Source: Bacillota bacterium
GTDB taxonomy: Bacteria; Bacillota_A; Clostridia; Lachnospirales; Lachnospiraceae
Assembly: GCA_023407175.1 (NCBI GenBank)
Contig: JAEYMU010000035.1
Coordinates: forward strand, 255,116-319,115
Direction of reading: 5' to 3'
Length of the DNA stretch: 64,000 bases
Made by a program: the position numbers and the translations under genes. Positions 34,913-44,430 of the stretch are shown piece after piece (positions within the stretch are counted from its first letter, which is position 1; each line of letters opens with the position of its first letter). The notes below the pieces were generated by a model, which was not told where the DNA came from, searched no databases, and saw nothing but the letters and a program-made list of their open reading frames with translations.

Positions 34913-35649
34913 GTAGCATAATTGAAACGAAGGGCTTATGTAAAACCTTCGGTGACCTTGAGGTGCTGAGGGGGATTGATTTTTCCATTCACAAGGGCGA
35001 GGTTGTGAGCCTTATCGGCTCCAGCGGCTCAGGGAAAAGCACCTTTCTGAGATGCCTTAATTTTCTGGAGAAAAAGACCTCGGGAGATATTATTTTCCAT
35101 GGCAGAGATATCGGAAGCAATACGAGGCATGTTCATCTGCTGCAGCAGAAGGTAGGCATGGTGTTTCAGAGCTTCAACCTGTTTTCCAACATGACCATAT
35201 TAAAGAATGTGATGAGCGGTCCCGTAATCGTTCAAAAAAAGAATAAGGAAGAGGCAAAGAAAATCGCCATGGAGATGTTGCGCAGGGTTGGGCTGGAGGA
35301 AAAGGCCGATGCATATCCCGTCAAGCTGTCCGGCGGACAGCAGCAGAGGGTAGCAATCGCAAGAACCCTGGCGATGTATCCGGAGGTGGTTCTCTTTGAT
35401 GAGCCGACCTCGGCACTGGATCCGGAGCTGGTCATTGAGGTACTGAATGTAATCAAGACAATGGCCGGGGATGGGATGACTATGATCATAGTAACCCATG
35501 AAATGGGGTTTGCAAAGGAAGTATCGGACAGGGTCATCTTTTTGCATGAGGGTATCGTAGCCGAAGAGGGCAGTCCCGAGCAAATATTTTGCAATCCGAA
35601 GAATCCGCGCCTTCAGGGCTTTTTAAGCAGCATGAATCTATTGGGATAA
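34909..35649 (+). CDS. Amino-acid ABC transporter ATP-binding protein (GlnQ-type)
   Basis: The 246-residue ATPase has Walker [10 protein letters not shown], the signature [16 protein letters not shown] and Walker [15 protein letters not shown], followed by the H-loop [10 protein letters not shown]. It energises the importer made with the two upstream genes. A 12-bp gap separates it from the aminotransferase gene. Confidence 0.95.
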   Translation: MSSIIETKGLCKTFGDLEVLRGIDFSIHKGEVVSLIGSSGSGKSTFLRCLNFLEKKTSGDIIFHGRDIGSNTRHVHLLQQKVGMVFQSFNLFSNMTILKNVMSGPVIVQKKNKEEAKKIAMEMLRRVGLEEKADAYPVKLSGGQQQRVAIARTLAMYPEVVLFDEPTSALDPELVIEVLNVIKTMAGDGMTMIIVTHEMGFAKEVSDRVIFLHEGIVAEEGSPEQIFCNPKNPRLQGFLSSMNLLG

Positions 35650-35661
35650 GGAAGTAAGAGC

Positions 35662-37002
35662 ATGAATACACAATCGAATATTTTAAATCCATATTTTAAG
35701 AAAAATTATCCTGTGATTGAATATGGAAAAGGAATTTATATGTACACCGAGGACGGGCGGGAAATAATAGACGCTACCAGCGGGGCGGTCTTAGTCAGCC
35801 TCGGACACGGGCAGGGGGAAATGGGTGATATCTTAAAGGAGCAGGCGGATAAGATTACCTTTGCCTACCGCTGGGACTGCATCACAAGGGTTTTGGAGGA
35901 GGCCAGCGGGCATGTCTGTGATTCCTCCGGCGGTGACCTGTCCAAGGTATTCTTTGTCTGCGGCGGCTCCGAGGCGGTGGAAATATCAATGAAGCTGGCC
36001 AGACGCTATTTTCTTAATCTGGGCAGAAAGGATAAATTTAAGCTGATTTCAAGACATCAGAGCTATCACGGAAGCACCATGGGAGCCTTGTCCGTCACAA
36101 GCTTTCCGGCAAGGCAGTCGGGCTATCAGGATTATTTATTCAACCAGGGGCATATACCGCCGGCTTATTGCTACCGCTGCTGGTATGGAAAGAGCTGCGG
36201 CACCTGCGGGCATGAGTGTGCTTATGCTTTGGAGGAGGAGATTCTTAAGCAGGGGCCCGACAGCGTGGCTGCCTTCATTCTGGAGCCGGTCTCCGGCATG
36301 TCCCTGTGTGGCGCCCACGGGGATGAGGAATATTTTCAGATTATCAGGAGTATTTGCGATAAGTATGAGGTGCTTCTGATTTATGATGAGGTGATGGACG
36401 GGATCGGCAGAACCGGTAAGATGTATGCCTATCAGAATTTTGGCGTCCGTCCGGATATCATTGCACTTGGCAAGGCGATCTCCGGGGGGTATTTTCCGGT
36501 CGGGGCGGTCGCCTGCTCCCAGAAGGTTTACGCGGCGATAGAAGCTAATACCGGGGAATTTCCTCCGGGCTATTCCTGGGCGGGCAATCCGCTGGGGGCG
36601 GCCGTAGTCTGCAAGAACTTTGAGATATTAAAGCGGGAGAGGCTGCTCGAGGCTGTGGGAAAAAAGGGTGAATACCTGAAGGATAAGCTAAGGGAGGTCG
36701 CAGACAGGCACAGGATTATCGGAGATGTGAGGGGCATGGGGCTCATGATCGGTCTGGAGTTTGTCGCGGACAAGGAGTCCGGGGAATCCTTCCCCCCGGA
36801 GTTAAAGGTCAGTGCCAGGTTTTCAAAGGCCGCTCTGAAGGAAAACATGTTTTTGGAAACGAGTACAGGTTGTAATCACGGAACTAAGGGAGATATGGCG
36901 ATGATTGCCCCGGCCTATATTGTTACCTATGAGGAAATCGGGGAAATTGTAAGACGGATTGAATGCGCAATAGATCAGGTTGAAAAACAGCTGGGATTAT
37001 GA
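35662..37002 (+). CDS. Class III (omega-amino acid type) aminotransferase
   Basis: The 446-residue PLP enzyme has the class III fold: SHGSTMG-like YHGSTMGALSVT, the LLIYDEVMDGIGRTGK cofactor strand and the PLP lysine in ALGKAISGGYFP. A cysteine-rich loop, YCYRCWYGKSCGTCGHEC, near residue 170 is known from one subgroup of these aminotransferases. Such enzymes remove the amino group from omega or beta amino acids. With CoA-transferase and thiolase next, transamination of a beta-amino acid to a beta-keto acid is the likely step. Confidence 0.87.
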   Translation: MNTQSNILNPYFKKNYPVIEYGKGIYMYTEDGREIIDATSGAVLVSLGHGQGEMGDILKEQADKITFAYRWDCITRVLEEASGHVCDSSGGDLSKVFFVCGGSEAVEISMKLARRYFLNLGRKDKFKLISRHQSYHGSTMGALSVTSFPARQSGYQDYLFNQGHIPPAYCYRCWYGKSCGTCGHECAYALEEEILKQGPDSVAAFILEPVSGMSLCGAHGDEEYFQIIRSICDKYEVLLIYDEVMDGIGRTGKMYAYQNFGVRPDIIALGKAISGGYFPVGAVACSQKVYAAIEANTGEFPPGYSWAGNPLGAAVVCKNFEILKRERLLEAVGKKGEYLKDKLREVADRHRIIGDVRGMGLMIGLEFVADKESGESFPPELKVSARFSKAALKENMFLETSTGCNHGTKGDMAMIAPAYIVTYEEIGEIVRRIECAIDQVEKQLGL

Positions 37003-37015
37003 GGTGTCTTAAGTA

Positions 37016-37714
37016 ATGGAAAATACGTTTCAAAAAATACAAACACTGGAGAAGGCAATGGAGCATATCCATGACGGAGTCAGGCTGATGGTCGGAGGCT
37101 TCGGCGGAGTCGGGACTCCGCCCTTACTCTGCAAGGCGATACTGGATAGCGGCATACGAGACATTACCCTGATCTGCAATGATGCCGGCTTTCCGAAGGT
37201 GGGAATCGGTCCTGTCATATGCAACGGACAGGTAAGCAAGATGATTACGACCCATATCGGCTCCAATCCCTTAGCCGGCAAGCGGCTGATTGAAAAACAG
37301 ATGGAGGTCACCTTTATTCCCCAGGGAACCTTCAACGAGCAGATACGTGCAGGGGGGATGGGTCTTGGCGGAGTCCTCGCGGATACCGGAATTGATACGG
37401 CTGCGGCGGAGGGCTATGACAGATACCGGCTCGAGGGAAGGGAATATCTGATTGCACCGGCAATTACGGCGCAGGTCGGCATTTTCTATGCAAAAAAGGC
37501 CGATCCCTACGGCAATCTGGTCTATGACAAGACGGCAAGAGGCAACAATCCGATCATGCTTCCGGCCTGTGATTATGCGATTGTCCAGGCGGAGGAAATC
37601 GTGCCTCTGGGCGCCCTTACTCCGGATGAGATTGTTACACCCGGAATTTACGTGAATATGATTGTCACGGGAAAGGGAGGAGAATGGCAATGGGCCTGGG
37701 AAGAAAGGAATTAA
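37016..37714 (+). CDS. 3-oxoacid CoA-transferase subunit A
   Basis: The 232-residue subunit has the CoA-binding VGGFGGVGTPPLL loop near the N-terminus and the family core TLICNDAGFPKVGIG, with IAPAITAQVGIFYAKKADPYGN. It pairs with the next gene to form the AtoDA-like heteromer that moves CoA from acetyl-CoA or succinyl-CoA to acetoacetate or a similar acid. It overlaps subunit B at the 3' end by about 25-31 bp. Confidence 0.92.
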   Translation: MENTFQKIQTLEKAMEHIHDGVRLMVGGFGGVGTPPLLCKAILDSGIRDITLICNDAGFPKVGIGPVICNGQVSKMITTHIGSNPLAGKRLIEKQMEVTFIPQGTFNEQIRAGGMGLGGVLADTGIDTAAAEGYDRYRLEGREYLIAPAITAQVGIFYAKKADPYGNLVYDKTARGNNPIMLPACDYAIVQAEEIVPLGALTPDEIVTPGIYVNMIVTGKGGEWQWAWEERN

Positions 37715-38361
37715 TGGCAAAAAGAGCCGCTCTGGAGGTTGCACCCTACAGTGTCATAAATCTCGGAATAGGAATACCGACCCTGGTGGCCGATTTTCTT
37801 CCGGAGGAAAAGCATGTCATGATTCACGGTGAAAACGGGCTGCTGGGAATCGGTCCCGCACCGGTGCCGGGGCAGGAGGATGCCAATATTATCAACGCGG
37901 GAGGAATTCCCTGCACCCTGGTCAGGGGCGGTTCCTATTTTGACAGTGCAATTTCTTTTGGCATGATACGCAGGGGCTATATCGATATTACCTTTTTAGG
38001 GGCTTTGGAGGTTGATCAGGAGGGAAGTCTGGCAAATTGGATTGTTCCGGGAAAGATGGTTCCCGGTATGGGCGGAGGAATGGACCTTGCGCAGAAGGCC
38101 GGAAGGGTGATTGTCTTATCCACACAGACGGATAAGAAGGGGAATTCAAAAATCCGAAGGCTGTGTACGCTGCCGGTTACCGCAAAGCATTGTGTGGACA
38201 TGATAATAACTGATCTCGCAGTATTTCGCTTTGAGAAGAACGCACTTGTGCTTGAGGAGATATTCGGAGATACAACCGTGCAGGAGGTAGCTGATAAAAC
38301 AGAGGCCGGGTTTCGTGTCAGCCCGGATTTAAAGATAATACCGGCAGAGGAAAGGACTTAG
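37690..38361 (+). CDS. 3-oxoacid CoA-transferase subunit B
   Basis: The 223-residue subunit has the catalytic glutamate motif HGENGLLGIGP near residue 49 and NLGIGIPTLVADFLP upstream; the C-terminus has GMGGGMDLA. ATG 37690 is nine nt from GGAGG, whereas the in-frame ATG 37684 is only three. It forms the active CoA-transferase with subunit A and feeds the thiolase downstream. Confidence 0.92.
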   Translation: MGLGRKELMAKRAALEVAPYSVINLGIGIPTLVADFLPEEKHVMIHGENGLLGIGPAPVPGQEDANIINAGGIPCTLVRGGSYFDSAISFGMIRRGYIDITFLGALEVDQEGSLANWIVPGKMVPGMGGGMDLAQKAGRVIVLSTQTDKKGNSKIRRLCTLPVTAKHCVDMIITDLAVFRFEKNALVLEEIFGDTTVQEVADKTEAGFRVSPDLKIIPAEERT

Positions 38362-38425
38362 GAATAGCATAAGGCGGCAGTATACCGGAAGGGAAGTGCA
38401 TGCCGGAAAGGAATGGCATAGTGAT

Positions 38426-39592
38426 ATGGATCAGGATGCGGTAATTGTATCGGCGGTCAGAACACCGATCGGCAGGTATGGGGGAGCGCTGGCACCTTTA
38501 AAGGACTACGAGCTGGGGGGGATTGTGATAAGGGAGGCCGTCCGAAGGGCAGGCTTATCAGGGGAAGAGATTGACGATGTCTATTTTGGAAATCTGCTTG
38601 GAATTCCGGGTAATGTGGCAAAGGTTGCCGCCATGGAGGCGGGGCTGCCGGAGCAGGTTCCGGCGGTAACTGTGGACAGGCAGTGTGCCTCGGGACTGGA
38701 GGCACTCAGGATTGCGGCTTCGATGATAAAATCCGGAGCAGGAGAGGTCTATATCGCCGGAGGCTGCGAGAGTATGACAAACCGTCCCTACTATATGGCA
38801 AAGCAGTCCAGGGCCTATGACGGAAACCCGCCTCATTTCCTGGACAGTATGTTTGCACCTCCGGGCTTTGAGCAGCTTGGAATGGGAGCTACGGCAGAAA
38901 ATATTCTTGATGAATATAATATCTCAAGGAAAGAACTGGATCTTTTTTCTTATGAAAGCCACCGTAAGGCTCTGGCGGCGATACAAAATCATAGCTTCGA
39001 GGAAGAAATTGTTCCGGTAGAGCTTCCGGGAAAGAGCGGCAAGCTGTATTTTACGGCAGACGAGGCACCAAGGAGCGATACCAGTCCGGAGAGGCTGGCC
39101 GCATTAAAGCCGATTTTCCGGATGAAGGGAAGGGTAACGGCGGGCAACAGCTGTCCGATGAACGACGGAGCCTGTGCTCTGGTGGTTATGAGCCGCAGGA
39201 GATCCAACCGGCTCGGCTTAAAGCCGCTGGCATCGATTCACGCCTCGGCAGCCGTCGGAGTGGATTACCGCAGGATGGGTCTTGGCCCTATTTATGCGGT
39301 GGAGAAGCTGTTGGCAGGAGCAGGAATGGAAAAGGAAGAGATCGGGCTGGTAGAGCTGAATGAAGCCTTTGCCTGTCAGGCGATGGCATGCCTTCAAACA
39401 CTGGGCTTTCCGGACGATATTGTGAATGTAAACGGGGGTGCGATCGCCCTCGGTCATCCACTGGCAGCCACAGGTGCGATACTGGTAACCAAGCTGATTT
39501 ATGAAATGAAGAAACGAAAGGTTGAAAACGGACTTGTGACGATGTGTATCGGCGGCGGGCAGGGAATGGCCATGCTGCTTCAGAATGAGTGA
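38426..39592 (+). CDS. Thiolase (acetyl-CoA acetyltransferase)
   Basis: The 388-residue thiolase has the nucleophile C87 in DRQCASGLEAL, the conserved NGGAIALGHPLAATGA His loop, and the second catalytic cysteine in CIGGGQGMA. It cleaves beta-ketoacyl-CoA with CoA to acetyl-CoA and a shortened acyl-CoA. ATG 38426 gives the standard thiolase start; GTG 38396 is an in-frame alternative with a poorer ribosome site. Confidence 0.93.
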   Translation: MDQDAVIVSAVRTPIGRYGGALAPLKDYELGGIVIREAVRRAGLSGEEIDDVYFGNLLGIPGNVAKVAAMEAGLPEQVPAVTVDRQCASGLEALRIAASMIKSGAGEVYIAGGCESMTNRPYYMAKQSRAYDGNPPHFLDSMFAPPGFEQLGMGATAENILDEYNISRKELDLFSYESHRKALAAIQNHSFEEEIVPVELPGKSGKLYFTADEAPRSDTSPERLAALKPIFRMKGRVTAGNSCPMNDGACALVVMSRRRSNRLGLKPLASIHASAAVGVDYRRMGLGPIYAVEKLLAGAGMEKEEIGLVELNEAFACQAMACLQTLGFPDDIVNVNGGAIALGHPLAATGAILVTKLIYEMKKRKVENGLVTMCIGGGQGMAMLLQNE

Positions 39593-39607
39593 GAAGGGGG
39601 AATATCC

Positions 39608-41047
39608 TTGGAGCTTTCGGAATATAAAGCGGAAATTGATGCATGGATTGGACTTCATCAGGAGGAATTTCTTATGATAGCGGATGCTCTGTGGGAGCAT
39701 CCCGAATTGGGACTGGAGGAGTATGAGGCCTCCTACCGGCTATCCGGTGTTCTTGAAAAATATGGCTTTACAGTGGAAAGGGATGTGGCAGGAATGCCCA
39801 CCGCATTTATCGCAGCCTATGGAGAGGGCCGCCCCGTAATCGGATATAATGCAGAATATGACGCGCTTCCCGGCTTGTCACAAAAAAGCTTTACAGCGGA
39901 TAAGGCTCCGGTACGGGAAGGGGCACCCGGTCATGGCTGTGGCCATAATATCCTTGGGACGGCAGAGGTTCTTGCGGCAATTGCCCTGCGCTTTGTATTG
40001 GAGGAAAGGAAAATTCCCGGGACAATCAAGGTATTTGGTTCACCGGCTGAGGAATTATGTGTCGGAAAGCCATTTATGGCTAGAGATGGCTGTTACGACG
40101 GCGTGGACTGCTTTCTGGACTGGCATCCTTGGAGCTATAATAAGGCCCATTACGATATCTGCGGTGCCTATTTTAATATCAAATACCATTTCAAGGGTAA
40201 GAGCAGTCATGGGAATTCACCCTGGCAGGGGAGAAGTGCATTGGATGCGGCTATACTGACCGGAACGGCAATTGAATTTCTTCGGGAGCACTATGAGCCT
40301 GCCGCTGCGGACAGAGCCAACACAGTGAATTATACCTTTTCAGACACCGGCTCGGAATTTCCCAGTGTCGTACCGGACCGGGCTACCCTGTGGTGCATCG
40401 GAAGATTTAATGCAACGGAGCTTCTGGAAGAAATGCTTGCGAGGGTGGACAACTGCGCAAGGGCGGGGGCGCTGGCGACGGATACGCTGCTTGAGAAGGA
40501 ATATATCACGGCAACCCATGAAAAAATCCCGAATAAAATCCTCTCCAGGGTTATTTATGATAATTTCGCCCGGTTGGGTGCTCCGGCATTTACCGAGGAG
40601 GAGCAGAGGCTGGCCAGGACAATGCAAAGATATGACGGCTTAGACGAAACAGGTCTGGATACAGAGCTTATGGATTTTGGAACCAGTGGGACGGTATTAT
40701 GTGACACCTCGGAATTTAGCTGGAAGGCCCCCTATGCAACCTTCTGGATGACAGCAGCTCCGGAGGGAGGCTGGCATAGCTGGAGGATTACCTCCTGTGT
40801 GGGCAGTAGCATAGGAAGAAAAACAATGCTTCAGGCAGCCAGGCTTCTTGCGGCCGCAGGCATAGATTTGTTCCTTCAGCCGGAGTTGGTGGAAGCAGCC
40901 AGGGCCGAGTGGAGGGAGCGGATGAGGGAAAGAACCTACCATTCCCTATTACCGGAGGGAACAAAGCCGCCTCTGGGGATTAATGCTGCCACGATGGAGA
41001 AATACAGAAATTCAAAGAGCGGATATGTACGTAATGTGACGGCTTGA
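39608..41047 (+). CDS. M20-family amidohydrolase, AbgB-like
   Basis: The 479-residue enzyme has the M20 aminobenzoyl-glutamate hydrolase layout: GYNAEYDALPG, the metal-binding GHGCGHN with LGTAEVLAA, and SPAEE-like GSPAEELCVGKPF. HGKSSHGNSPW begins the dimerisation domain. Long forms of this length belong with AbgB. It would release an amino acid from an amide conjugate, giving substrate for the aminotransferase. The start is TTG 39608, eight nt after GAAGGGGG. Confidence 0.87.
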   Translation: MELSEYKAEIDAWIGLHQEEFLMIADALWEHPELGLEEYEASYRLSGVLEKYGFTVERDVAGMPTAFIAAYGEGRPVIGYNAEYDALPGLSQKSFTADKAPVREGAPGHGCGHNILGTAEVLAAIALRFVLEERKIPGTIKVFGSPAEELCVGKPFMARDGCYDGVDCFLDWHPWSYNKAHYDICGAYFNIKYHFKGKSSHGNSPWQGRSALDAAILTGTAIEFLREHYEPAAADRANTVNYTFSDTGSEFPSVVPDRATLWCIGRFNATELLEEMLARVDNCARAGALATDTLLEKEYITATHEKIPNKILSRVIYDNFARLGAPAFTEEEQRLARTMQRYDGLDETGLDTELMDFGTSGTVLCDTSEFSWKAPYATFWMTAAPEGGWHSWRITSCVGSSIGRKTMLQAARLLAAAGIDLFLQPELVEAARAEWRERMRERTYHSLLPEGTKPPLGINAATMEKYRNSKSGYVRNVTA

Positions 41048-41111
41048 AAGGCAGCTCCCATGCGCTGCTTTCGGCGGCTTTAAAATCAGGGATGAAATCA
41101 TGGAGGTAAGA

Positions 41112-41729
41112 ATGAAAAAGTATGTGGTTACCATAGCAAGACAGTTCGGAAGTCTTGGCCGGCCGATTGCCCAGAGAATGTCTGAAATTCTTGGAATCGA
41201 ATATTATGACCGTGATATTGTAGACCAGGCGGCTAAAAAGATGAAGCTTCCGGTATCCGCTGTCAGCAGCGAAGAGGAAACAGCAAAAAGTAGTTTCTTT
41301 TACATGAAACTTCCCCTGGGAAATAACACCACTGAGATTCAGGATCAGATATTCGAGGTACAGAGAAAGGTCATTCTGGAGCTTGCGGATAAGGACAGCT
41401 GTATTATTGTTGGAAGATGCGCGGACTATATTCTTCGGGATACGGAGAACCTGACAAGTATCTATATTTACGCTCCATATGAGAAAAGACTTGCGAATTG
41501 TATAGAAACCCTGCATATGAAGCCGGAACTGGCAAAGAAAATGATCAGTGAGGTGGATAAGGCAAGAGCAGCTTATCAGAAACGCTATACGAAGTACCTA
41601 CCGGAGGACATCAGCCATAAGAATATTCTGATTGACAGCAGCTATTTGGGAGACTTTGCAACCGCGGAATATCTGGCGAAGCTTATCAAAGAAAAGTATG
41701 ATGAAAAGGCAGCTTCCATAATAATTTGA
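41112..41729 (+). CDS. Cytidylate kinase-like family protein
   Basis: The 205-residue protein starts with YVVTIARQFGSLGRPIAQRMSEILGIEYYDRDIV, the degenerate Walker-type start of the cytidylate kinase-like family (PF13189), and has the CIIVGRCADYIL strand. The nucleotide substrate is uncertain; proteins of this family are often found without a known role. ATG 41112 follows GGAGGTAAGA. The terminator at 41798-41838 lies behind it. Confidence 0.85.
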   Translation: MKKYVVTIARQFGSLGRPIAQRMSEILGIEYYDRDIVDQAAKKMKLPVSAVSSEEETAKSSFFYMKLPLGNNTTEIQDQIFEVQRKVILELADKDSCIIVGRCADYILRDTENLTSIYIYAPYEKRLANCIETLHMKPELAKKMISEVDKARAAYQKRYTKYLPEDISHKNILIDSSYLGDFATAEYLAKLIKEKYDEKAASIII

Positions 41730-41797
41730 GATACTGTAAAACGGTATCATGTCAGAGTGTATAAAATATAGAGTGAACTAAGCTTACTATCATAAGG

Positions 41798-41840
41798 TAC
41801 AGAATGAATACCAGAGATATTCATTCTGTATTTCTTTTTG
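41798..41840 (+). terminator. Intrinsic terminator
   Basis: TACAGAATGAATA (41798-41810) pairs perfectly with TATTCATTCTGTA (41818-41830) and is followed by TTTCTTTTTG. It ends the transcript of the kinase-like gene. The rest of the 269-bp gap to rlmD holds an AT-rich run with a TATAAT at 41962-41967 but no clear -35 box. Confidence 0.9.
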
Positions 41841-41998
41841 CCTTCTGCTCATTGGCTGATATAAGGATAAGGTGGACAAATGCCTTGTTTATCTTTATAA
41901 TGTAACGGATGAAGTCAATATAACGTTTTGTAAATTATGAAGGAGGAAGGGTTTGTCCTGATATAATATGGCTATAAAAGGACATATCAATTAAATAA

Positions 41999-43447
41999 AT
42001 GAAAAAAGGTCAGATTTATGAAGGTATAGTAACACGGGTGGATTTTCCGAACAAAGGGATTGTTGAAGCAGAGGGTGAGAAGGCAGTAGTTAAGAACTGT
42101 ATGCCCGGGCAAAAAATCCGTTTTACCGTCAATAAGATAAGGAAGGATAAGGCAGAGGGAACACTTCTTGAGATACTTGAGAAATCCCCGATGGAAAACA
42201 GGGATAAGGCCTGTAAAAGCTTTGGAGACTGCGGTGGCTGCAGTTATCAGAACATGTCTTATGAGAGTCAAACCGCTATGAAAAGCGAACAGGTAAAACG
42301 TTTGATTGACCAGGTATGCAAGGAGTATACCTTTGAGGGGATCCTTGGAAGCCCGGTGGAATGGGGTTACCGTAATAAGATGGAATTCTCCTTCGGGGAT
42401 GAATATAAGAATGGACCGCTGGCACTCGGACTGCATAAGAAGGGCAGCTTTCATGATATCCTTACTGTGGATGACTGCCGGATTGTGGATAAGGATTTCA
42501 ATCTGATTCTAAGCTGTGTACTGGATTTTGGCTGGGAGCTTGGAGCGGCTTATTATCATAAATTGACACATAAAGGGTATCTTAGGCATCTTCTCATAAG
42601 AAAAGCAGCGAAAACAGGTGAAATTTTGATTAATATCATTACAACCACACAGGAGGAAGAGCTTAAATCAACTAATGGTGAACTTGCTGTAGAATCAGAT
42701 GACATTTTTACACCATTGGCGCAGCGACTGCTGCTTCTGCCTCTGACGGGAAATATTGCCGGCATCCTCCATACCTATAATGACAGTCTGGCGGATGTAG
42801 TGAAGAGTGACCGGATGGAGGTACTGTATGGAAGAGACTATATTTACGAGGAATTACTCGGACTAAAATTTAAGATTTCAACCTTTTCCTTCTTCCAGAC
42901 AAATTCCCTGGGGGCAGAGGTGCTTTATTCCAAGGTCAGGGAATACGTCGGAGAAACAGAGGATAAACGAATATTTGATCTATACAGCGGTACCGGCACC
43001 ATCGCCCAATTACTGGCCCCTGTTGCAAAGAAGGTAACCGGTGTGGAGATCGTAGAAGAGGCGGTTGACGCTGCAAAGGAAAATGCAGCGCTGAATGGTC
43101 TGGATAACTGTGAATTCATCGCAGGAGACGTCCTCAAGGTGATCGATTCCCTGGTAGATAAACCGGATATTATTGTCCTTGACCCGCCAAGGGATGGAAT
43201 TCATCCAAAGGCCCTTGAAAAGATCGTTGATTTTGGGGTGGATAGGATTGTGTATATTTCCTGTAAGCCGACGTCACTTGTAAGGGATTTGGAGGTATTG
43301 CAGGCGAAGGGGTATGAGGTGGTGAAGGTCTGTGCGGTGGATATGTTTCCGGAGACGGTGCATGTGGAGACATGCGTTTTATTAACTCGAAAAAATACGG
43401 CGAGCTATAATGTGGAAATAACAGTGGATATTGATATGTATAAGTAA
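41999..43447 (+). CDS. rlmD: 23S rRNA (uracil-5-)-methyltransferase RlmD
   Basis: The 482-residue enzyme has an N-terminal TRAM domain (about residues 1-60), the iron-sulfur ligand set C-X5-C-X2-C in CKSFGDCGGCSYQN, the SAM motif LYSGTGTIAQ, and the catalytic DPPRDGIHP and SCKPTS region. It methylates a uridine of 23S rRNA, or tRNA in related forms. The last codons after HVETCVLL are the point where island-associated sequence begins to repeat downstream (see the 44.4-kb copy). The start has only a weak ribosome site. Confidence 0.93.
   Translation: MKKGQIYEGIVTRVDFPNKGIVEAEGEKAVVKNCMPGQKIRFTVNKIRKDKAEGTLLEILEKSPMENRDKACKSFGDCGGCSYQNMSYESQTAMKSEQVKRLIDQVCKEYTFEGILGSPVEWGYRNKMEFSFGDEYKNGPLALGLHKKGSFHDILTVDDCRIVDKDFNLILSCVLDFGWELGAAYYHKLTHKGYLRHLLIRKAAKTGEILINIITTTQEEELKSTNGELAVESDDIFTPLAQRLLLLPLTGNIAGILHTYNDSLADVVKSDRMEVLYGRDYIYEELLGLKFKISTFSFFQTNSLGAEVLYSKVREYVGETEDKRIFDLYSGTGTIAQLLAPVAKKVTGVEIVEEAVDAAKENAALNGLDNCEFIAGDVLKVIDSLVDKPDIIVLDPPRDGIHPKALEKIVDFGVDRIVYISCKPTSLVRDLEVLQAKGYEVVKVCAVDMFPETVHVETCVLLTRKNTASYNVEITVDIDMYK
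43361..43384 (+). other. Candidate attachment site at the rlmD 3' end
   Basis: CATGTGGAGACATGCGTTTT within the codons for HVETCVL is repeated, with one mismatch over 16 bp, at 44431-44446. The 3' end of this gene (rumA) is a known hotspot for integrative elements in streptococci. This site marks the presumed left border of the island. Confidence 0.5.
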
Positions 43448-43453
43448 TTGAAG

Positions 43454-43484
43454 AAGCTCTGAAAGTAACATTTCAGGGCTTTTA
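43454..43484 (+). terminator. rlmD terminator
   Basis: AAGCTCTGAAA (43454-43464) pairs with TTTCAGGGCTT (43471-43481) and is followed by TTTATATT. An almost identical hairpin is at 44471-44498. The remaining gap to 43660 is AT-rich and contains a 14-mer TGGAATAAAATAGA that also recurs upstream of the next gene. Confidence 0.8.
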
Positions 43485-43660
43485 TATTATAGAAATTGAC
43501 TTAGGTTTTTGTATTGGAATAAAATAGATAATATGATAAGATAAAGAAGAGGAAATAATAATTATAAGATATTCTTAAATAGACACTATTGTTGCTGAAA
43601 TATTAGCAGATTAAGATAATACTGACTTGCTAAGTATAGTAAATGAGAGGGTTACACATT

Positions 43661-44401
43661 ATGTTGATAAATGGTAATGTTGATAAATATGACAGAGAAA
43701 CATCGGAATATATTGTAGCCTATTTAGATTTATTAGGCGTCGCAACAAGAATGAAAACGGATAAGGAGTACCAAAAAATATCAATGAATAAATTACATAA
43801 TTTGTATACTAAATCTATCCGATTATCAAAAGAAATTGCTATTAAAGGATATAATGAGATACAGTTTAAAATTTTTTCAGATAATATTATAATTTCCAAG
43901 AGACTTTCTAAAGATTATTCTGAAAGAATGCTAGATATTAAATGTGTGTTAAACTGCGTTTCTCATTTTGCATGCTCATCTGTTGGTGACGGTGTCGGAT
44001 GGTTAGTTAGGGGAGGCATTACGATTGGAGAGCTATTTATTGATGACACAATGGTTTGGGGTAATGCATTACTTAAGGCATATGATCTTGAAAATAATAT
44101 TGCCATCTACCCAAGGATAGTAATCGACTCCGAAATATTACATGAATTAGGAAATGACAAAACATTGCATGAATACATACAACAAGATTTTGATAATATC
44201 ATTTTTCTAAACTATCTATCTATTTGGCATTTTGGTGGACAGATGTTAATGAATGGTTTTAATATGATGCAAGACGAGCTTCATGGAAAATATACTGAAC
44301 GTGTTTACCAAAAATATTGTTGGCATATGAATTATGTGAATCGTGAATTAGATAAAAAGAATGAAAGAAAGGATAGGAAATATAGGTTGAGACTACGATA
44401 A
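43661..44401 (+). CDS. Class III nucleotide cyclase-like protein
   Basis: The 246-residue protein has no database name I can give, but its motifs follow the class III adenylate/guanylate cyclase fold. D23 stands in AYLDLLG (first metal aspartate) and D74 in FKIFSDNIIIS (second). R117-GGITIG and VWGNALLKAYDLE (residues 132-144) match the cyclase core helix and strand. Single-domain cyclases of this kind make second messengers in Pycsar-type phage defence. No membrane segment is visible. ATG 43661 is preferred over ATG 43643 because GAGAGG lies 10 nt upstream of it. Substrate-binding residues cannot be assigned. Confidence 0.6.
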   Translation: MLINGNVDKYDRETSEYIVAYLDLLGVATRMKTDKEYQKISMNKLHNLYTKSIRLSKEIAIKGYNEIQFKIFSDNIIISKRLSKDYSERMLDIKCVLNCVSHFACSSVGDGVGWLVRGGITIGELFIDDTMVWGNALLKAYDLENNIAIYPRIVIDSEILHELGNDKTLHEYIQQDFDNIIFLNYLSIWHFGGQMLMNGFNMMQDELHGKYTERVYQKYCWHMNYVNRELDKKNERKDRKYRLRLR

Positions 44402-44430
44402 AAGTAAGTTTTAACTTTTTAATATATAGA

